Counted from the first letter of the stretch, positions 7,828-16,466 are shown. The stretch is DNA of 28,863 nucleotides from Fen-7 sp041494285 (GCA_041494285.1 JBGQAL010000013.1:1-28863), one strand, 5' to 3'. A program made the numbers and translations. Notes: generated by a model from the letters alone, not told the origin.

Positions 7828-8368
7828 TGGATTGTGACTCGATGGGAAATATGGAGACATAATAATGCAAATTTATCCAAGTCAAGTATTCTTCCCCAAC
7901 CCTCTGTGAAACTGGTAAGGCCGATCATCGTATCCCCCCATCTGGCGTTAGCCAAAATATTCTTTCCTGGCTATTTCACGGATAATAACAGTTCTCACAT
8001 ATATAACCTCCGATTTCTTTAGTAAGTTTCATGCAATTACTATTAATATACTTATTCTATTATGATAACAATAAAAAGGCTATTCGATAAGCTTATAGGT
8101 CATATATATTTATTTATAATATTTTTATATTTATTACATATTTTCAGTACCTTTTGACCGGACAAAATGTACGATTTAATCTAAACTGCTGCTTCTACCT
8201 AGAACTTTAAGTTAAATATAATTTTAAAGTAAACCATCAACAAAAAACGATTATAGTCTCTAGCAATGCTAAGAAAGGATTTGATAAAAAATGTAATAAT
8301 TGATATTCATTCTTTCATTAAATTCCATCAAATTTCGGCGCTTGAATCAATGCGCGATATATGGCGAG
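7828..8368. other. AT-rich gap without a supportable gene
   Basis: This stretch lies between the divergently read-out ends of the TPR gene (5' end) and the NIL-ferredoxin gene (3' end). Bases about 8041-8150 are extremely AT-rich, with TATA-like runs. The part near 7880-7960 has ordinary composition and a short minus-strand frame that may be a gene remnant, but nothing recognisable. I see no tRNA, CRISPR repeats or convincing terminator. Confidence 0.5.
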
Positions 8369-8755
8369 CTACTTCAGCACAAGCCTCAAGGCACGCTGTG
8401 GGCATCCGGTCACACATGCGCCACACTGAATGCATTTGCCAGAGTCTGCCACCACCAACCAATTATCAAACCGGAAGGTCCCTGTGGGGCAGACGGAAAC
8501 ACAAGCGCCACAATGAACACACTCGTCCTCATCTCGGATAACCGGCATCTCCAGGAGGACTACCTCAACCCCCCTCCTCTCAAAGGCCTCCTTTACCTCT
8601 CGACACTTCTCTGGCAGAACCTCCAGAACTATTTCCCCGCTTACAGCGTCTATGCTGGCCCTCTCGATGTTTACAAGGGCCGAGGTCTCCAGGATCACAG
8701 AAGCTATCAAAGGTTCTCGAACTATTCCCGGAGCGACGTGGAGCATGAGCTTCAA
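8369..8755 (-). CDS. NIL-domain ferredoxin of archaeal homocysteine synthesis
   Basis: The protein has an N-terminal NIL domain (about residues 1-75) and two [4Fe-4S] motifs: CVHCGACVSVCP and CIQCGACVTGCP. It matches the MA1822-type partner of the DUF39 protein; in Methanosarcina acetivorans that pair is required to make homocysteine from aspartate semialdehyde and a sulfur source. This subunit is thought to supply electrons or an iron-sulfur site for sulfur transfer. The start is TTG at 8755: GGGAGG lies 7 bases before it, which strongly favours it over the ATG three codons later. That Shine-Dalgarno lies within the last codons of the upstream partner, whose stop is one base away from the TTG, so the two are one operon and translationally coupled. 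Length (128 aa) is normal. Confidence 0.9.
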   Translation of the reverse strand: MKLMLHVAPGIVREPLIASVILETSALVNIERASIDAVSGEIVLEVLPEKCREVKEAFERRGVEVVLLEMPVIRDEDECVHCGACVSVCPTGTFRFDNWLVVADSGKCIQCGACVTGCPQRALRLVLK

Positions 8756-8756
8756 G

Positions 8757-10259
8757 CTATCGCCTCCCGGTGAAGAGCCTGGAAAGGTCGTTGCTGGTTA
8801 TCATTCCTATTACGCGGTTATCCTTGTCCACCACGGGAAGAGCGGAGATGCAGTAAGTGTCCAGTTTCCTTGCTGCGAGCTCTATGGGCTCGTCCGGCTG
8901 GGCGGAGTGGACCTTTCGAGTCATGATCTCCGAAACCCTTGATATCTTGCCATTGGCCACCGCCTTGGAAATGTCCCAGGTTGTGACTATACCCTTGAGC
9001 CTTCCCTCCCCCGAAATGACAGGCAAGTGGTCGAAGCTGCCCCCAACGATGGCTTTTGCGGCCTCGTCGATGAAGATATCCTCCCTTACTGTGACCACAT
9101 CCCGGCTCATGACGTCCTCCACATTGGGAAACTCACGAGTCTGTTTCATTGGCCTGGCACTGCCCACACGCGGCAGCGGCTCTGCCGACTGGGTAAGCAG
9201 AAACTCGCCACACTGTATCGAATCCTTCAGTTTGTTGGCCACCTCTTCCGCCATGTAGTAACTGGACAGAGGGGAAGTGTTGACGTCTTTTCCGTTGATT
9301 TCCACCGAGCCAGACTTGAGATCTTCATAACTGACCACCTTTACCGTGGGCCGATCACGACGCTGTATTCCGTAATCAACTATGTTGGTCAGTATATCTC
9401 TGTCCCTGACAGCCGTGTTCTTGGCCATCATCTCGTTCAGAATCGGTATGGGAATGCCAATGCCAATGTACAGACTAGGACCGTATTTATGAAAGGTGGC
9501 TGCCCGAAGATATCGGCTGCTCATTTGCTTCAGGTCGCCCGTGACCATTAGAGTAGAGAAACCACTCTGAGGGTTGTGTTGGGTCCCGGACCCAATGACG
9601 TACCCTTGGGCCCCTCCTAGGAAAATCCTGGTCCCCACTCCGATGTAGTCGAAGTTGGGATCGTTTGTGATTGGAGAAAGAACGCCCGCCCCAGAGTAGT
9701 GAACGTTGCCATACCTGGGAAGCAGTGTGCCCATATATGTGTGCATGGTCCTGTCCGAGGAGTTGGTGGCAGCGTTGTACTTCTGATAAGCGTTTCTGGG
9801 GTTGACCATGGTAGCCTGGTTGAAATCGTCCAAACGGAGATTGGTCTCCAGCTCAAGCTGAGGGTAGCAATCGGTGCCCGCACCTTCTGCTTCCACCTCA
9901 ACCTGCTTTCCCGAAACCAGGTCCTCGATGACGTGCGCTCCACCGTACTCTATTCCTCGATCTATCGATGGCTGAGTTGCACCCAGGAAAAGGTCTACAG
10001 CGGCCACTCCGCCGTAAGCCTCTACCTTGTTGAGATACGCCTTCAGGATCTTAATGGGTGGGTCGCTATGGCCCAGGTTGAGAAACACTCCCGATGAGCA
10101 CATAGCACCGAAGGTTCCTGTGGTGACCACATCCACCTCGCGTACGGCTCCCGCAGGACCTAGCTCATCCACAAGGTCCGGCATCTGATCCGCAGTAACC
10201 ACACGAACGTTGCCGTCTCGGATGCGTTGGTTGATCTCAGACAGCGATTTCTCTTGCAC
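8757..10259 (-). CDS. L-aspartate semialdehyde sulfurtransferase (DUF39 + CBS domains)
   Basis: This is an MA1821-type protein: an N-terminal DUF39/homocysteine-biosynthesis domain followed by two CBS domains. With the NIL-ferredoxin encoded just downstream, it converts aspartate semialdehyde to homocysteine, replacing the O-acyl-homoserine route in many anaerobes. The DUF39 part (about residues 1-370) includes the conserved TTGTFGAMCSSGVF cysteine motif and the glycine-rich FLGGAQGYVIGSGTQHNP segment. The CBS pair (about 380-500) begins VEDVMSRDVVTVRED and ends ITSNDLSRLF, and may bind an adenosyl ligand. The frame is open upstream to 10406, but that region lies in the divergent radical SAM gene. 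The GTG at 10259 gives exactly 500 residues, the family length, and starts the conserved region. No strong Shine-Dalgarno is present; a leaderless mRNA is possible, with TATA-like TTTTTATC about 25 bases upstream. Confidence 0.9.
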   Translation of the reverse strand: MQEKSLSEINQRIRDGNVRVVTADQMPDLVDELGPAGAVREVDVVTTGTFGAMCSSGVFLNLGHSDPPIKILKAYLNKVEAYGGVAAVDLFLGATQPSIDRGIEYGGAHVIEDLVSGKQVEVEAEGAGTDCYPQLELETNLRLDDFNQATMVNPRNAYQKYNAATNSSDRTMHTYMGTLLPRYGNVHYSGAGVLSPITNDPNFDYIGVGTRIFLGGAQGYVIGSGTQHNPQSGFSTLMVTGDLKQMSSRYLRAATFHKYGPSLYIGIGIPIPILNEMMAKNTAVRDRDILTNIVDYGIQRRDRPTVKVVSYEDLKSGSVEINGKDVNTSPLSSYYMAEEVANKLKDSIQCGEFLLTQSAEPLPRVGSARPMKQTREFPNVEDVMSRDVVTVREDIFIDEAAKAIVGGSFDHLPVISGEGRLKGIVTTWDISKAVANGKISRVSEIMTRKVHSAQPDEPIELAARKLDTYCISALPVVDKDNRVIGMITSNDLSRLFTGRR

Positions 10260-10349
10260 GGACCAATTCGAGGTTATCGATACGATAAAAACCTGTTGGA
10301 ATTCTACGAAAACAAGGTTATTTGTAATTAGCGGAATGGTTGGTTTTAG

Positions 10350-11843
10350 ATGCTGGGCAAAAAAATCGTTCTGACAAGCGATCCCACAATGATGAGCAGC
10401 TACCATGGAGGAGTGCTCCTGGGATTTGCGGCGACGATGCCAAAGTCGGTGATGCCTGATTTTGTCTTTAGATGGCTCTTTTGTCCTCCTGTGGCCGCAG
10501 CTCCGGATGGCTCAGCCATGCTCGCTCCGTGCGGCATGAGGAAAGTAGAGGCTGCCCTCTTGGAGGCCGGGTTCGATCGGTCCGAGGTGACTGTCGCCCA
10601 TCCCGATCACCTTGATAAGGCAATCGGCCCAGAAACTGAGATCGTGGGAATAACCCATGACGATCCTCTGGGAAAAATCGCCTTCCGTGAGATCGAAGAG
10701 ATGATAGGGCGAGGTGCGCCTCATAACAGGTCCAAGTTTCTGGCCCTAGTGAACCATCCACTGATCAAAGAGCACAAGCCCAAGTTGGTCGTCGGGGGTA
10801 ACGGGGCCTGGGAGCTAGTGGGCGAAGGAGTCCCTGTGGACCACGTCTACCTGGGTGAGGGAGAGAGCGATTTTCCTAGGATCTGCCGATCCATTATGAA
10901 CGAAGCTCCGGTCCCAAAGGTAATCCGAGGAACAGTTGTGGCAGGCCAGGACATACCAGTGAACAGAGGTCCGACCATCGCCGGGATTGTAGAGGTCGGC
11001 AGGGGTTGCTGGCGAGGCTGCTCTTTCTGCTCACCCACCATGCGCACTCTCCGGCACAGGCCTTTGGATAGGATCCTCGACGACGTGGTAGTGAATTTGA
11101 AGGCCGGTCAAAGAGATGTCCTTCTTCATTCCGAAGACGTCTTCACCTACGGCTCATCCGGGATGAAGCCCGACGGAGAAAAAGTCAAGGAACTGGTTAG
11201 AGAGGTTAAACGACTGGGTCCGAGGTCAATAGACGTATCCCATCTCAGCCTCGCTACGGTTCACCAAAATCAGGACCTTCTCCGTGAGGTGTCTAGGATC
11301 GCAGGAATCGGCTCCGACCAGATGTACATGTCTGCCTGGATAGGGATAGAGACCGGGAGCTGCAGAATCCTCGAAATGCACATGCCAAGGAAAACTTTGC
11401 CGAAGACTCCTGAGAGCTGGCCGGAGATGGTCAGAGATTGCTATCGGCTATTCGGAGAAGAATCCTGGTTTCCTGTCGCTAGCCTTGTGTTGGGCCTCCC
11501 TGGCGAGAAAGCCGAGGACGTGTTGAAGACCATTGATCTCGTAGAGTCACTGAAGGATTACACCGGGCTGATGTTGCCGCTATTCTTCAGCCCCATGGCC
11601 GAGACAAGGCTTGGTGGCATAACTGGCTTTGGAAAGGATCGGGCCCTTCCGGAGCACTGGGAATTGGTGGGGCTATGTCTGGAGTACAACCTTCGCCACC
11701 TAAAGACTCTGCACCGGTTTTACAGCGAGAGGATGACCGCAGGACCTGGTGTCCATGCTGCTCTGACCGGGATAAACCTGATTGCGGACAAGGTGCTGAA
11801 CAAGTATCTGAAAAGGATGAAGAGAGGAGACCCTCCGAATTGA
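10350..11843 (+). CDS. Radical SAM protein with possible B12-binding-like N-terminus, function unknown
   Basis: The radical SAM cluster motif is CWRGCSFC (Cys220, Cys224, Cys227), preceded by EVGRG as in the MiaB-like/B12-binding radical SAM superfamily. The first 200 residues alternate strands and glycine loops (VVGGNGAWELVGEG, VYLGEGESDFPRI), the usual layout of the domain preceding the radical SAM barrel in that superfamily; I see no DxHxxG motif proving cobalamin binding. Later segments (AWIGIETGSCRIL, SLVLGLPGEKAEDV) match the SAM-binding barrel strands. The substrate is unknown; methylthiolation, methylation or cofactor chemistry are all possible. The gene is divergent from the homocysteine pair with a 90-base shared promoter region. 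The ATG at 10350 has no Shine-Dalgarno, and TATA-like TTATTTGTAATTA lies about 30 bases upstream, suggesting a leaderless start. Confidence 0.8.
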   Translation: MLGKKIVLTSDPTMMSSYHGGVLLGFAATMPKSVMPDFVFRWLFCPPVAAAPDGSAMLAPCGMRKVEAALLEAGFDRSEVTVAHPDHLDKAIGPETEIVGITHDDPLGKIAFREIEEMIGRGAPHNRSKFLALVNHPLIKEHKPKLVVGGNGAWELVGEGVPVDHVYLGEGESDFPRICRSIMNEAPVPKVIRGTVVAGQDIPVNRGPTIAGIVEVGRGCWRGCSFCSPTMRTLRHRPLDRILDDVVVNLKAGQRDVLLHSEDVFTYGSSGMKPDGEKVKELVREVKRLGPRSIDVSHLSLATVHQNQDLLREVSRIAGIGSDQMYMSAWIGIETGSCRILEMHMPRKTLPKTPESWPEMVRDCYRLFGEESWFPVASLVLGLPGEKAEDVLKTIDLVESLKDYTGLMLPLFFSPMAETRLGGITGFGKDRALPEHWELVGLCLEYNLRHLKTLHRFYSERMTAGPGVHAALTGINLIADKVLNKYLKRMKRGDPPN

Positions 11844-11901
11844 TGTATATTTGGATTGGGGGTCTGATTTAAAACAGGATCAATGTCTGCCTAAGACAGG
11901 A

Positions 11902-12204
11902 CTAATAGTTATCTAGAACGGACCTCACCACGCCCTTGTGATCGTCCTTGAGGGAGTATATGTTGTGATCCCCTGAGACATCTATGCTCAGGATGCCCAG
12001 GCGAGTGTTCATGAGCCCCACCATGGCTGATACTCCCCTGTAGCTGACTTCAAAACCCTCTTTGTCTAGGAAGGTGAAGACGTCCTCAGTTGTGTAAGAC
12101 CCATTGCTTAAGAACAGCTTTAAAACGGCCTTCCTGATCCCAATGCCGTCTCGCTTTAGATAGTTCCTGAGCCGCTCTTGAATTCGTTCCTCAGCGCTCT
12201 CCAT
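11902..12204 (-). CDS. DUF2551 family protein (predicted winged helix)
   Basis: This 100-residue protein matches the archaeal DUF2551 family as I remember it, especially GIRKAVLKLFLSNGSYTTED, FEVSYRGVSAMVGLMNTRLG and SGDHNIYSLKDDHKG. Helix-turn-helix-like spacing in the middle and a short beta hairpin near the C-terminus suggest a winged-helix fold, so DNA binding is plausible, but the family's function is not established. No membrane or signal segment is present. It starts 37 bases after the stop of the radical SAM gene on the same strand, so the two may be co-transcribed. The ATG at 12204 is the only sensible start; a weak GGTGA lies 9 bases before it. The opposite-strand radical SAM gene ends 58 bases beyond its stop, a convergent arrangement. 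Confidence 0.75.
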   Translation of the reverse strand: MESAEERIQERLRNYLKRDGIGIRKAVLKLFLSNGSYTTEDVFTFLDKEGFEVSYRGVSAMVGLMNTRLGILSIDVSGDHNIYSLKDDHKGVVRSVLDNY

Positions 12205-12241
12205 CCGGCAAATTCACCGCCCTGTGCAATGAATCAAAGGA

Positions 12242-13282
12242 TTATAAAGGTATTCTCTCCACAACTAGCCCGCCCTCTAGGGGATATCGCTCAACTATTG
12301 AGATATTGAGGCCAATGCCTTTTAACTCTTTCGAAATTTCCTCAAGAATGGAGGCGGATAAATCTATTCCGTTACCGACGGACGAGTACATCTCCTGAGG
12401 AACTCCTAGGTCACTGAGGGCTCTTTGTGCCAGGTCCAAATCTCCTTCTATGACGCCGTGGATCAGAGTCCCATCCTCAGTGGCCTGGTCAAACGGCCTG
12501 GCCACCCTCTCAGCCCGTCTCTTCAACCGCTCTCTCAGTTGAACTGCATCCTTGAACCGCGAGGTGCAGAAGTGAACTTTCAGATCCTCATCCATGAAAT
12601 GGGTTCTTGCTATCTCCTCACTTCCTAGTGCACCGCAGTGGAGCTCCTGGGGCTCGAAGCCAAAGAGTCTCAGCCTCTCCGCGTTTGTCTCAGAGAACTC
12701 CAGCTCGTTGAGGTTCAGAAATGCACCTGCTCTCTTGACGGCTTCGACAATCTTGGGAGCTGGAGCCAGGGCAGGTATCTCTACTCCGGCCTCCATGCCT
12801 AGTGAGATGGCCTCCGACAGAGCCTCTTTGAGGCCACGGGGATTCGACCAGTCGTTCGAGGGTGGATGGAGTCTTATCTCGTCTAGGCCCGCCTCTGCCA
12901 GCTCTTCCAGCGTTTTGCGGCCAGGTACGATCCCGGTGTATAGGTGGATGTGATGCTTTTGCCCGAACTCTTTCTTGAGAGCCGATATGCAATCCTTCAC
13001 AAAGTCCAGCTTTAGAAGGGGTTCGCCTCCAGTGATGCCTGTGCCCAGCGCTCCTATGGACCGGGCTTCCAGAAGGATGTCCTCCAATCTCTTTACCTGC
13101 TGCTCGTCAGCGTAGACGACATCGACGTTCTTGCGCTCGGCGGAAAGCGGGCAGTAGAAGCAATCACGTCCGCATCTTCCAGTCACGAACAAAACGAGAC
13201 TAGCTCCCATCTCGCAGATCTGGCAGCCCTTGGACTGGTAGTTGTGGAAGGAGCCGGTAAAATCGGTGTACCATTCGATCAT
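12242..13282 (-). CDS. Radical SAM protein, COG2108-like (PFL-activase related)
   Basis: The radical SAM motif is CGRDCFYC (Cys37, Cys41, Cys44), and the GITGGEPLL segment near residue 83 contacts SAM in this superfamily. An extra CQIC pair at residues 20-23 lies just ahead, often a metal site in archaeal members. The 346-residue protein resembles COG2108, a set of archaeal proteins annotated as related to pyruvate formate-lyase activating enzymes. The C-terminal third carries a conserved-looking VHFCTSRFKDAVQLRERL segment. No substrate is assigned. AAAGGAGGA lies upstream but 13 bases from the ATG at 13282, rather far; no other start is available between. The DUF2551 gene follows 37 bases downstream. 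The gene is divergent from iorA, with about 160 bases between them. Confidence 0.8.
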   Translation of the reverse strand: MIEWYTDFTGSFHNYQSKGCQICEMGASLVLFVTGRCGRDCFYCPLSAERKNVDVVYADEQQVKRLEDILLEARSIGALGTGITGGEPLLKLDFVKDCISALKKEFGQKHHIHLYTGIVPGRKTLEELAEAGLDEIRLHPPSNDWSNPRGLKEALSEAISLGMEAGVEIPALAPAPKIVEAVKRAGAFLNLNELEFSETNAERLRLFGFEPQELHCGALGSEEIARTHFMDEDLKVHFCTSRFKDAVQLRERLKRRAERVARPFDQATEDGTLIHGVIEGDLDLAQRALSDLGVPQEMYSSVGNGIDLSASILEEISKELKGIGLNISIVERYPLEGGLVVERIPL

Positions 13283-13410
13283 CTCAGGTAAGCTGTCCTC
13301 CTTTCGTGGATAATTAACCTTGTCTATGTGGACTGCGATCGAAGTCTACGAATTCCGGGGAAAAAAGTTATCAGATAGAAGGCGGCATCTCTTATCCGAC
13401 AATAGAATAA

Positions 13411-13426
13411 ATAGTAAAAATATATT
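13411..13426 (+). promoter_or_regulatory. TATA-like box for iorA
   Basis: An A/T-only stretch including AAAAATATATTA ends 14 bases before the GTG at 13441. Allowing about 25 bases from the box to the transcription start, transcription would begin at or close to the GTG, consistent with a leaderless iorAB message. Confidence 0.4.
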
Positions 13427-13440
13427 AGAGATGGTTTCTT

Positions 13441-15228
13441 GTGAAAGAATATCTCCTTGGAAATGTGGCCATCGCCAAAGGCCTTTTGGAGGCGGGAGCC
13501 GGTGTTGTCGCCGGATATCCTGGCACACCATCCTCAGAGATCATCGAGTCTCTGGTCGCCCTGAAAGGGGATCTGCCCATTCACGTAGAATGGTCGGTCA
13601 ACGAGAAGGTGGCGTTAGAGGTGGCCATAGGGGCATCCTGGACGGGAGCGCGCACTGCCGCCACCATGAAGCACGTTGGGTTGAACGTCGCTGCCGACCC
13701 TTTCATGACCCTTGCCTACCTGGGAGTCGGGGGCGGCATGGTGGTGATCACCGCGGACGACCCCTTCTGCCATTCATCCCAGAACGAACAGGACACTCGG
13801 CGCTATGCTCAGTTTGCGGCAGTCCCCTGCCTGGACCCTGCAGATCCTGGAGAAGCAAAAGAGATGGTCACCTACGGCTTTGAACTTTCCGAGAAGCTCA
13901 ACGTGCCTGTGATGCTCAGGCCAACCACAAGGGTCTCTCACGCGCGGTCAGACGTCGAAGTAGGCCATGTGGCTGAGATTCGCAGGGGATCGGGATTCGT
14001 CAAGAACCCTGCAAGGCGCGTCTCGTTGCCGGTGCACGTGAGACCGTTGCACGTAGAGCTGCTGGAGAAACAGAAGAAGATCGAGGAGGCACTAGCCGTG
14101 ACTCCCTGGAACCGGCTTAGGCTTTCTGGGGGGGACGGTGTAATAGCCTCTGGCATCTCGAGCCTCTACGCTGAGGAGGCACTTATGGAGATGGATCTGG
14201 ATCTCTCCTTCCTGAAAGTGGGGACCTTTCCAGCGCCAAGCGACATGATCCGCCAGATGGTGGAGCACGTTTCCAGGGTCATGGTGGTTGAAGAGCTGGA
14301 ACCCGTTTTAGAGGAGCAGGTGGAGAAGGCTGCCAGGAAGTATAACCCAACCTTGGAAATTCTGGGCAAAGGGTCGGGGCACATCCCCCGTTTTGGCGAG
14401 CTGGAACAACTGTATGTTAGAAACGCCATCGCCTCAATGGAGGGGTTGCCAGCAAGGTCAGTCCCGATCCTGGGAGAGGCCCTAAAGATCCTGCCCTCAA
14501 GGCCCCCAGGCCTATGTCCTGGCTGCAGCCACCGGGCCACATATTATGCGATGAAGAAGGCCTTCGGCAAGAATGCGGTGTTCCCAAGCGACATCGGATG
14601 CTACACTATGGCAGTTCCCATGGGAACCGTTGATACCTGCCTGTGCATGGGAGCAAGCATCACCCTGGCCTCTGGAATTAGGTTTGGAGGCGAAGAGAAG
14701 GGTATATGCTGCAGCCTTGGCGACTCTACATTCCTACACGGCGGGATGACCGGCCTCTTGAACGCCGCCTACAACAAGGCCAGGATAACTGTGGCCATCC
14801 TGGACAACTCCACCACAGCTATGACAGGACACCAGCCTCACCCTGGGACGGGCTTCAACGCCACCGGCGAATGGTCTGAGCCTGTCTCCCTCGAGGCTAT
14901 TGCCAGGGCTCTGGGCGCTGGATCCGTTGAGACCGTAAACCCCTATGATCTTGATTCTGCCGTGGACGCCTTCAAACGGGCCAGAGATTACCCAGGCCTC
15001 TCAGTGGTCATAGCCAAGCAAGCTTGCGTGATCACTGCCAGACGGAAGGGCCAGAAGGCCCAGGTCTTCAAAGTGAATGACAAATGTGAGGGCTGCCGGG
15101 TCTGTGTCGAGTTTGGCTGCCCGGCAATAGAGTTCGAGGGCGAGAAGGCCAGAATCAACAATCTATGCGCTGGCTGTGGGGTATGCGCTCGGATCTGCCC
15201 CAGCTCCGCCATCGAGGTGGTTAAATGA
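13441..15228 (+). CDS. iorA: Indolepyruvate:ferredoxin oxidoreductase, alpha subunit
   Basis: IorA is the large subunit of the thiamine-diphosphate enzyme that oxidatively decarboxylates aryl 2-oxoacids (from Trp, Phe, Tyr) to aryl-acyl-CoA with reduction of ferredoxin; methanogens can also run it in reverse to make aromatic amino acids from aryl acids. The N-terminus has the GYPGTPSSEI pyrimidine-domain motif. The ThDP-binding GDS...N motif lies at about residues 427-455 (LGDSTFLHGG ... AILDNSTTAMTGHQ). Two C-terminal ferredoxin motifs, CEGCRVCVEFGCP and CAGCGVCARICP, hold [4Fe-4S] clusters. The 595-residue length is typical. The start is GTG at 13441, giving the standard KEYLLGNVAIAKGLLEAG. 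The ATG at 13431 is in another frame. It overlaps iorB by ATGA, so the two are translationally coupled. Confidence 0.95.
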   Translation: MKEYLLGNVAIAKGLLEAGAGVVAGYPGTPSSEIIESLVALKGDLPIHVEWSVNEKVALEVAIGASWTGARTAATMKHVGLNVAADPFMTLAYLGVGGGMVVITADDPFCHSSQNEQDTRRYAQFAAVPCLDPADPGEAKEMVTYGFELSEKLNVPVMLRPTTRVSHARSDVEVGHVAEIRRGSGFVKNPARRVSLPVHVRPLHVELLEKQKKIEEALAVTPWNRLRLSGGDGVIASGISSLYAEEALMEMDLDLSFLKVGTFPAPSDMIRQMVEHVSRVMVVEELEPVLEEQVEKAARKYNPTLEILGKGSGHIPRFGELEQLYVRNAIASMEGLPARSVPILGEALKILPSRPPGLCPGCSHRATYYAMKKAFGKNAVFPSDIGCYTMAVPMGTVDTCLCMGASITLASGIRFGGEEKGICCSLGDSTFLHGGMTGLLNAAYNKARITVAILDNSTTAMTGHQPHPGTGFNATGEWSEPVSLEAIARALGAGSVETVNPYDLDSAVDAFKRARDYPGLSVVIAKQACVITARRKGQKAQVFKVNDKCEGCRVCVEFGCPAIEFEGEKARINNLCAGCGVCARICPSSAIEVVK

Positions 15229-15812
15229 AGACATCCGAATGCGATATAGTGATTGTGGGGGTGGGGGGCCAGGGTGTAATTCTGATATCCGACGTTCTAG
15301 GCCGTGCAGCGGTAAAGGCTGGCATGCCTGTCAGGGGCGCGGAAACCCACGGCATGGCCCAGCGCGGAGGAAGCGTGATCAATCACACCCGCCTTGGGTG
15401 CCGGTTCAGCCCCATGGTCCCTTCAGGCAGTGCGGACGTTCTGCTGGCCCTGGAGCCTGCGGAGGCCCTACGGTTTGGTCACTACCTTTCCAGGGACGGG
15501 GTTGCATTGATAAACACCGAGCCCGTTTTGCCCGTCTCGGTGACCATGGGAAAGTCCGTTTATCCCGGGCTTGAGGATCTTGTAGCACCCCTGAGGGAAA
15601 TATGTAAAGAAGTCAAGACTCTAGACGCCACTTCATTGGCAAGAAAAGCGGGCACATCCCCGGCCATGAACGTGGTCATGCTTGGAGCTCTCTCGAAGTA
15701 CACTCCCATAAAGGAAGAGCTTCTTTTGGATGCACTCTGTGATGTGGTGCCGAAGAAGTACTTGGACGCGAACAAGCGCGCCTTCCAGATTGGAAAGGCT
15801 GAAGTAGAATAA
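15225..15812 (+). CDS. iorB: Indolepyruvate:ferredoxin oxidoreductase, beta subunit
   Basis: IorB is the small subunit of the IorAB complex and belongs to the gamma-type 2-oxoacid:ferredoxin oxidoreductase domain, which completes the CoA and substrate site. The hallmark IVGVGGQGVILISDVLG is at residues 10-26, followed by ETHGMAQRGGSVINHTRLG and later PAEALRF. The 195-residue length is normal and there is no disrupted motif. The ATG lies within the iorA stop (ATGA at 15225-15228), so translation is coupled and stoichiometric production is expected. A HEAT-repeat gene begins 16 bases after the stop and probably belongs to the same transcript. Confidence 0.95.
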   Translation: MKTSECDIVIVGVGGQGVILISDVLGRAAVKAGMPVRGAETHGMAQRGGSVINHTRLGCRFSPMVPSGSADVLLALEPAEALRFGHYLSRDGVALINTEPVLPVSVTMGKSVYPGLEDLVAPLREICKEVKTLDATSLARKAGTSPAMNVVMLGALSKYTPIKEELLLDALCDVVPKKYLDANKRAFQIGKAEVE

Positions 15813-15828
15813 GCCTTTATTAGAATTC

Positions 15829-16440
15829 ATGGAAGAAGAAAAGAAGGCAGAAGGAGAGATGACAGAAGAGAAGAAACCCGAAGATGTCAAGGTTGAGGCC
15901 AAGAAGCCCCCCGTAATCACAAGGTCCATGATGGAGCAGTCCGAGTCCTGCGAAACGTGCGGGGCTGCTGCTGAGCCAGAGATTCCCAAAGTTCTTCCAG
16001 ACGCAAGTTGGTCCACAGAGAGGCTGGTCGAGGCTTCGAAGGACAAGAACATGCTCACCAGGTCCAATGCGGTCATGCTCCTAGGCAAGCGCAGCCCCTC
16101 CGAATCCTTGGAGCCTCTGATCGAGGCACTTAAAGACAAAGAGTTCGTGGTCAAGACCAACGCCACGGTGGCCCTTGCCGCCTTTGGCCGCCAGGTGCTG
16201 GACAGGATGATTGCTGCCCTGGGGGATGCCAACGGGGACGTTCGTGCCGGGGCAGCCTGGGTGCTTGGCGAGATCAAAGACCAAAAGAGCATCGAGCACT
16301 TGGAGAAAGTGGCCAAGGACGATTATCCTCTGGCCAGGGTCCAGGCCAAGGCGTCCCTGATGGCCATGGGAAGGGGCCCCAAGAAGGAAGTCAAAAAAGA
16401 AGAGCAGAAAGAGGAAAAGGTCGAAGGCGAAAAGGAGTAG
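15829..16440 (+). CDS. HEAT-repeat protein with charged ends
   Basis: The 203-residue protein has a highly acidic and lysine-rich N-terminus (about residues 1-30), a CETC pair near residue 42, three to four HEAT/PBS-lyase-like repeats (residues 65-180; SRSNAVMLLGKRS-type units such as TNATVALAAFGRQ and VRAGAAWVLGEIKD), and a Lys/Glu-rich tail. HEAT solenoids bind other proteins. Position 16 bases behind iorB suggests co-expression, but any role with IorAB is inference. The CETC pair could be half a metal site if the protein dimerises. The ATG at 15829 has no Shine-Dalgarno motif, so translation may depend on coupling to iorB or on a separate leaderless message. The gene is followed by a convincing terminator. 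Confidence 0.8.
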   Translation: MEEEKKAEGEMTEEKKPEDVKVEAKKPPVITRSMMEQSESCETCGAAAEPEIPKVLPDASWSTERLVEASKDKNMLTRSNAVMLLGKRSPSESLEPLIEALKDKEFVVKTNATVALAAFGRQVLDRMIAALGDANGDVRAGAAWVLGEIKDQKSIEHLEKVAKDDYPLARVQAKASLMAMGRGPKKEVKKEEQKEEKVEGEKE

Positions 16441-16466
16441 CTGGAGACCGAAAGCCCCAACCTCGC

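Noticed and set aside
7761..7955. 64-codon minus-strand frame overlapping the TPR start
   Set aside because: It overlaps the promoter and start of the TPR gene in another frame. It may be a remnant but has no motif or ribosome site.
8266..8942. Plus-strand frames opposite the NIL-ferredoxin and DUF39 genes
   Set aside because: The minus-strand genes have clear domains and Shine-Dalgarno support; the plus frames are shadows.
10260..10406. N-terminal extension of the DUF39-CBS protein back to 10406
   Set aside because: It would run into the divergent radical SAM gene and adds 49 residues with no family resemblance; GTG 10259 gives the usual 500 residues.
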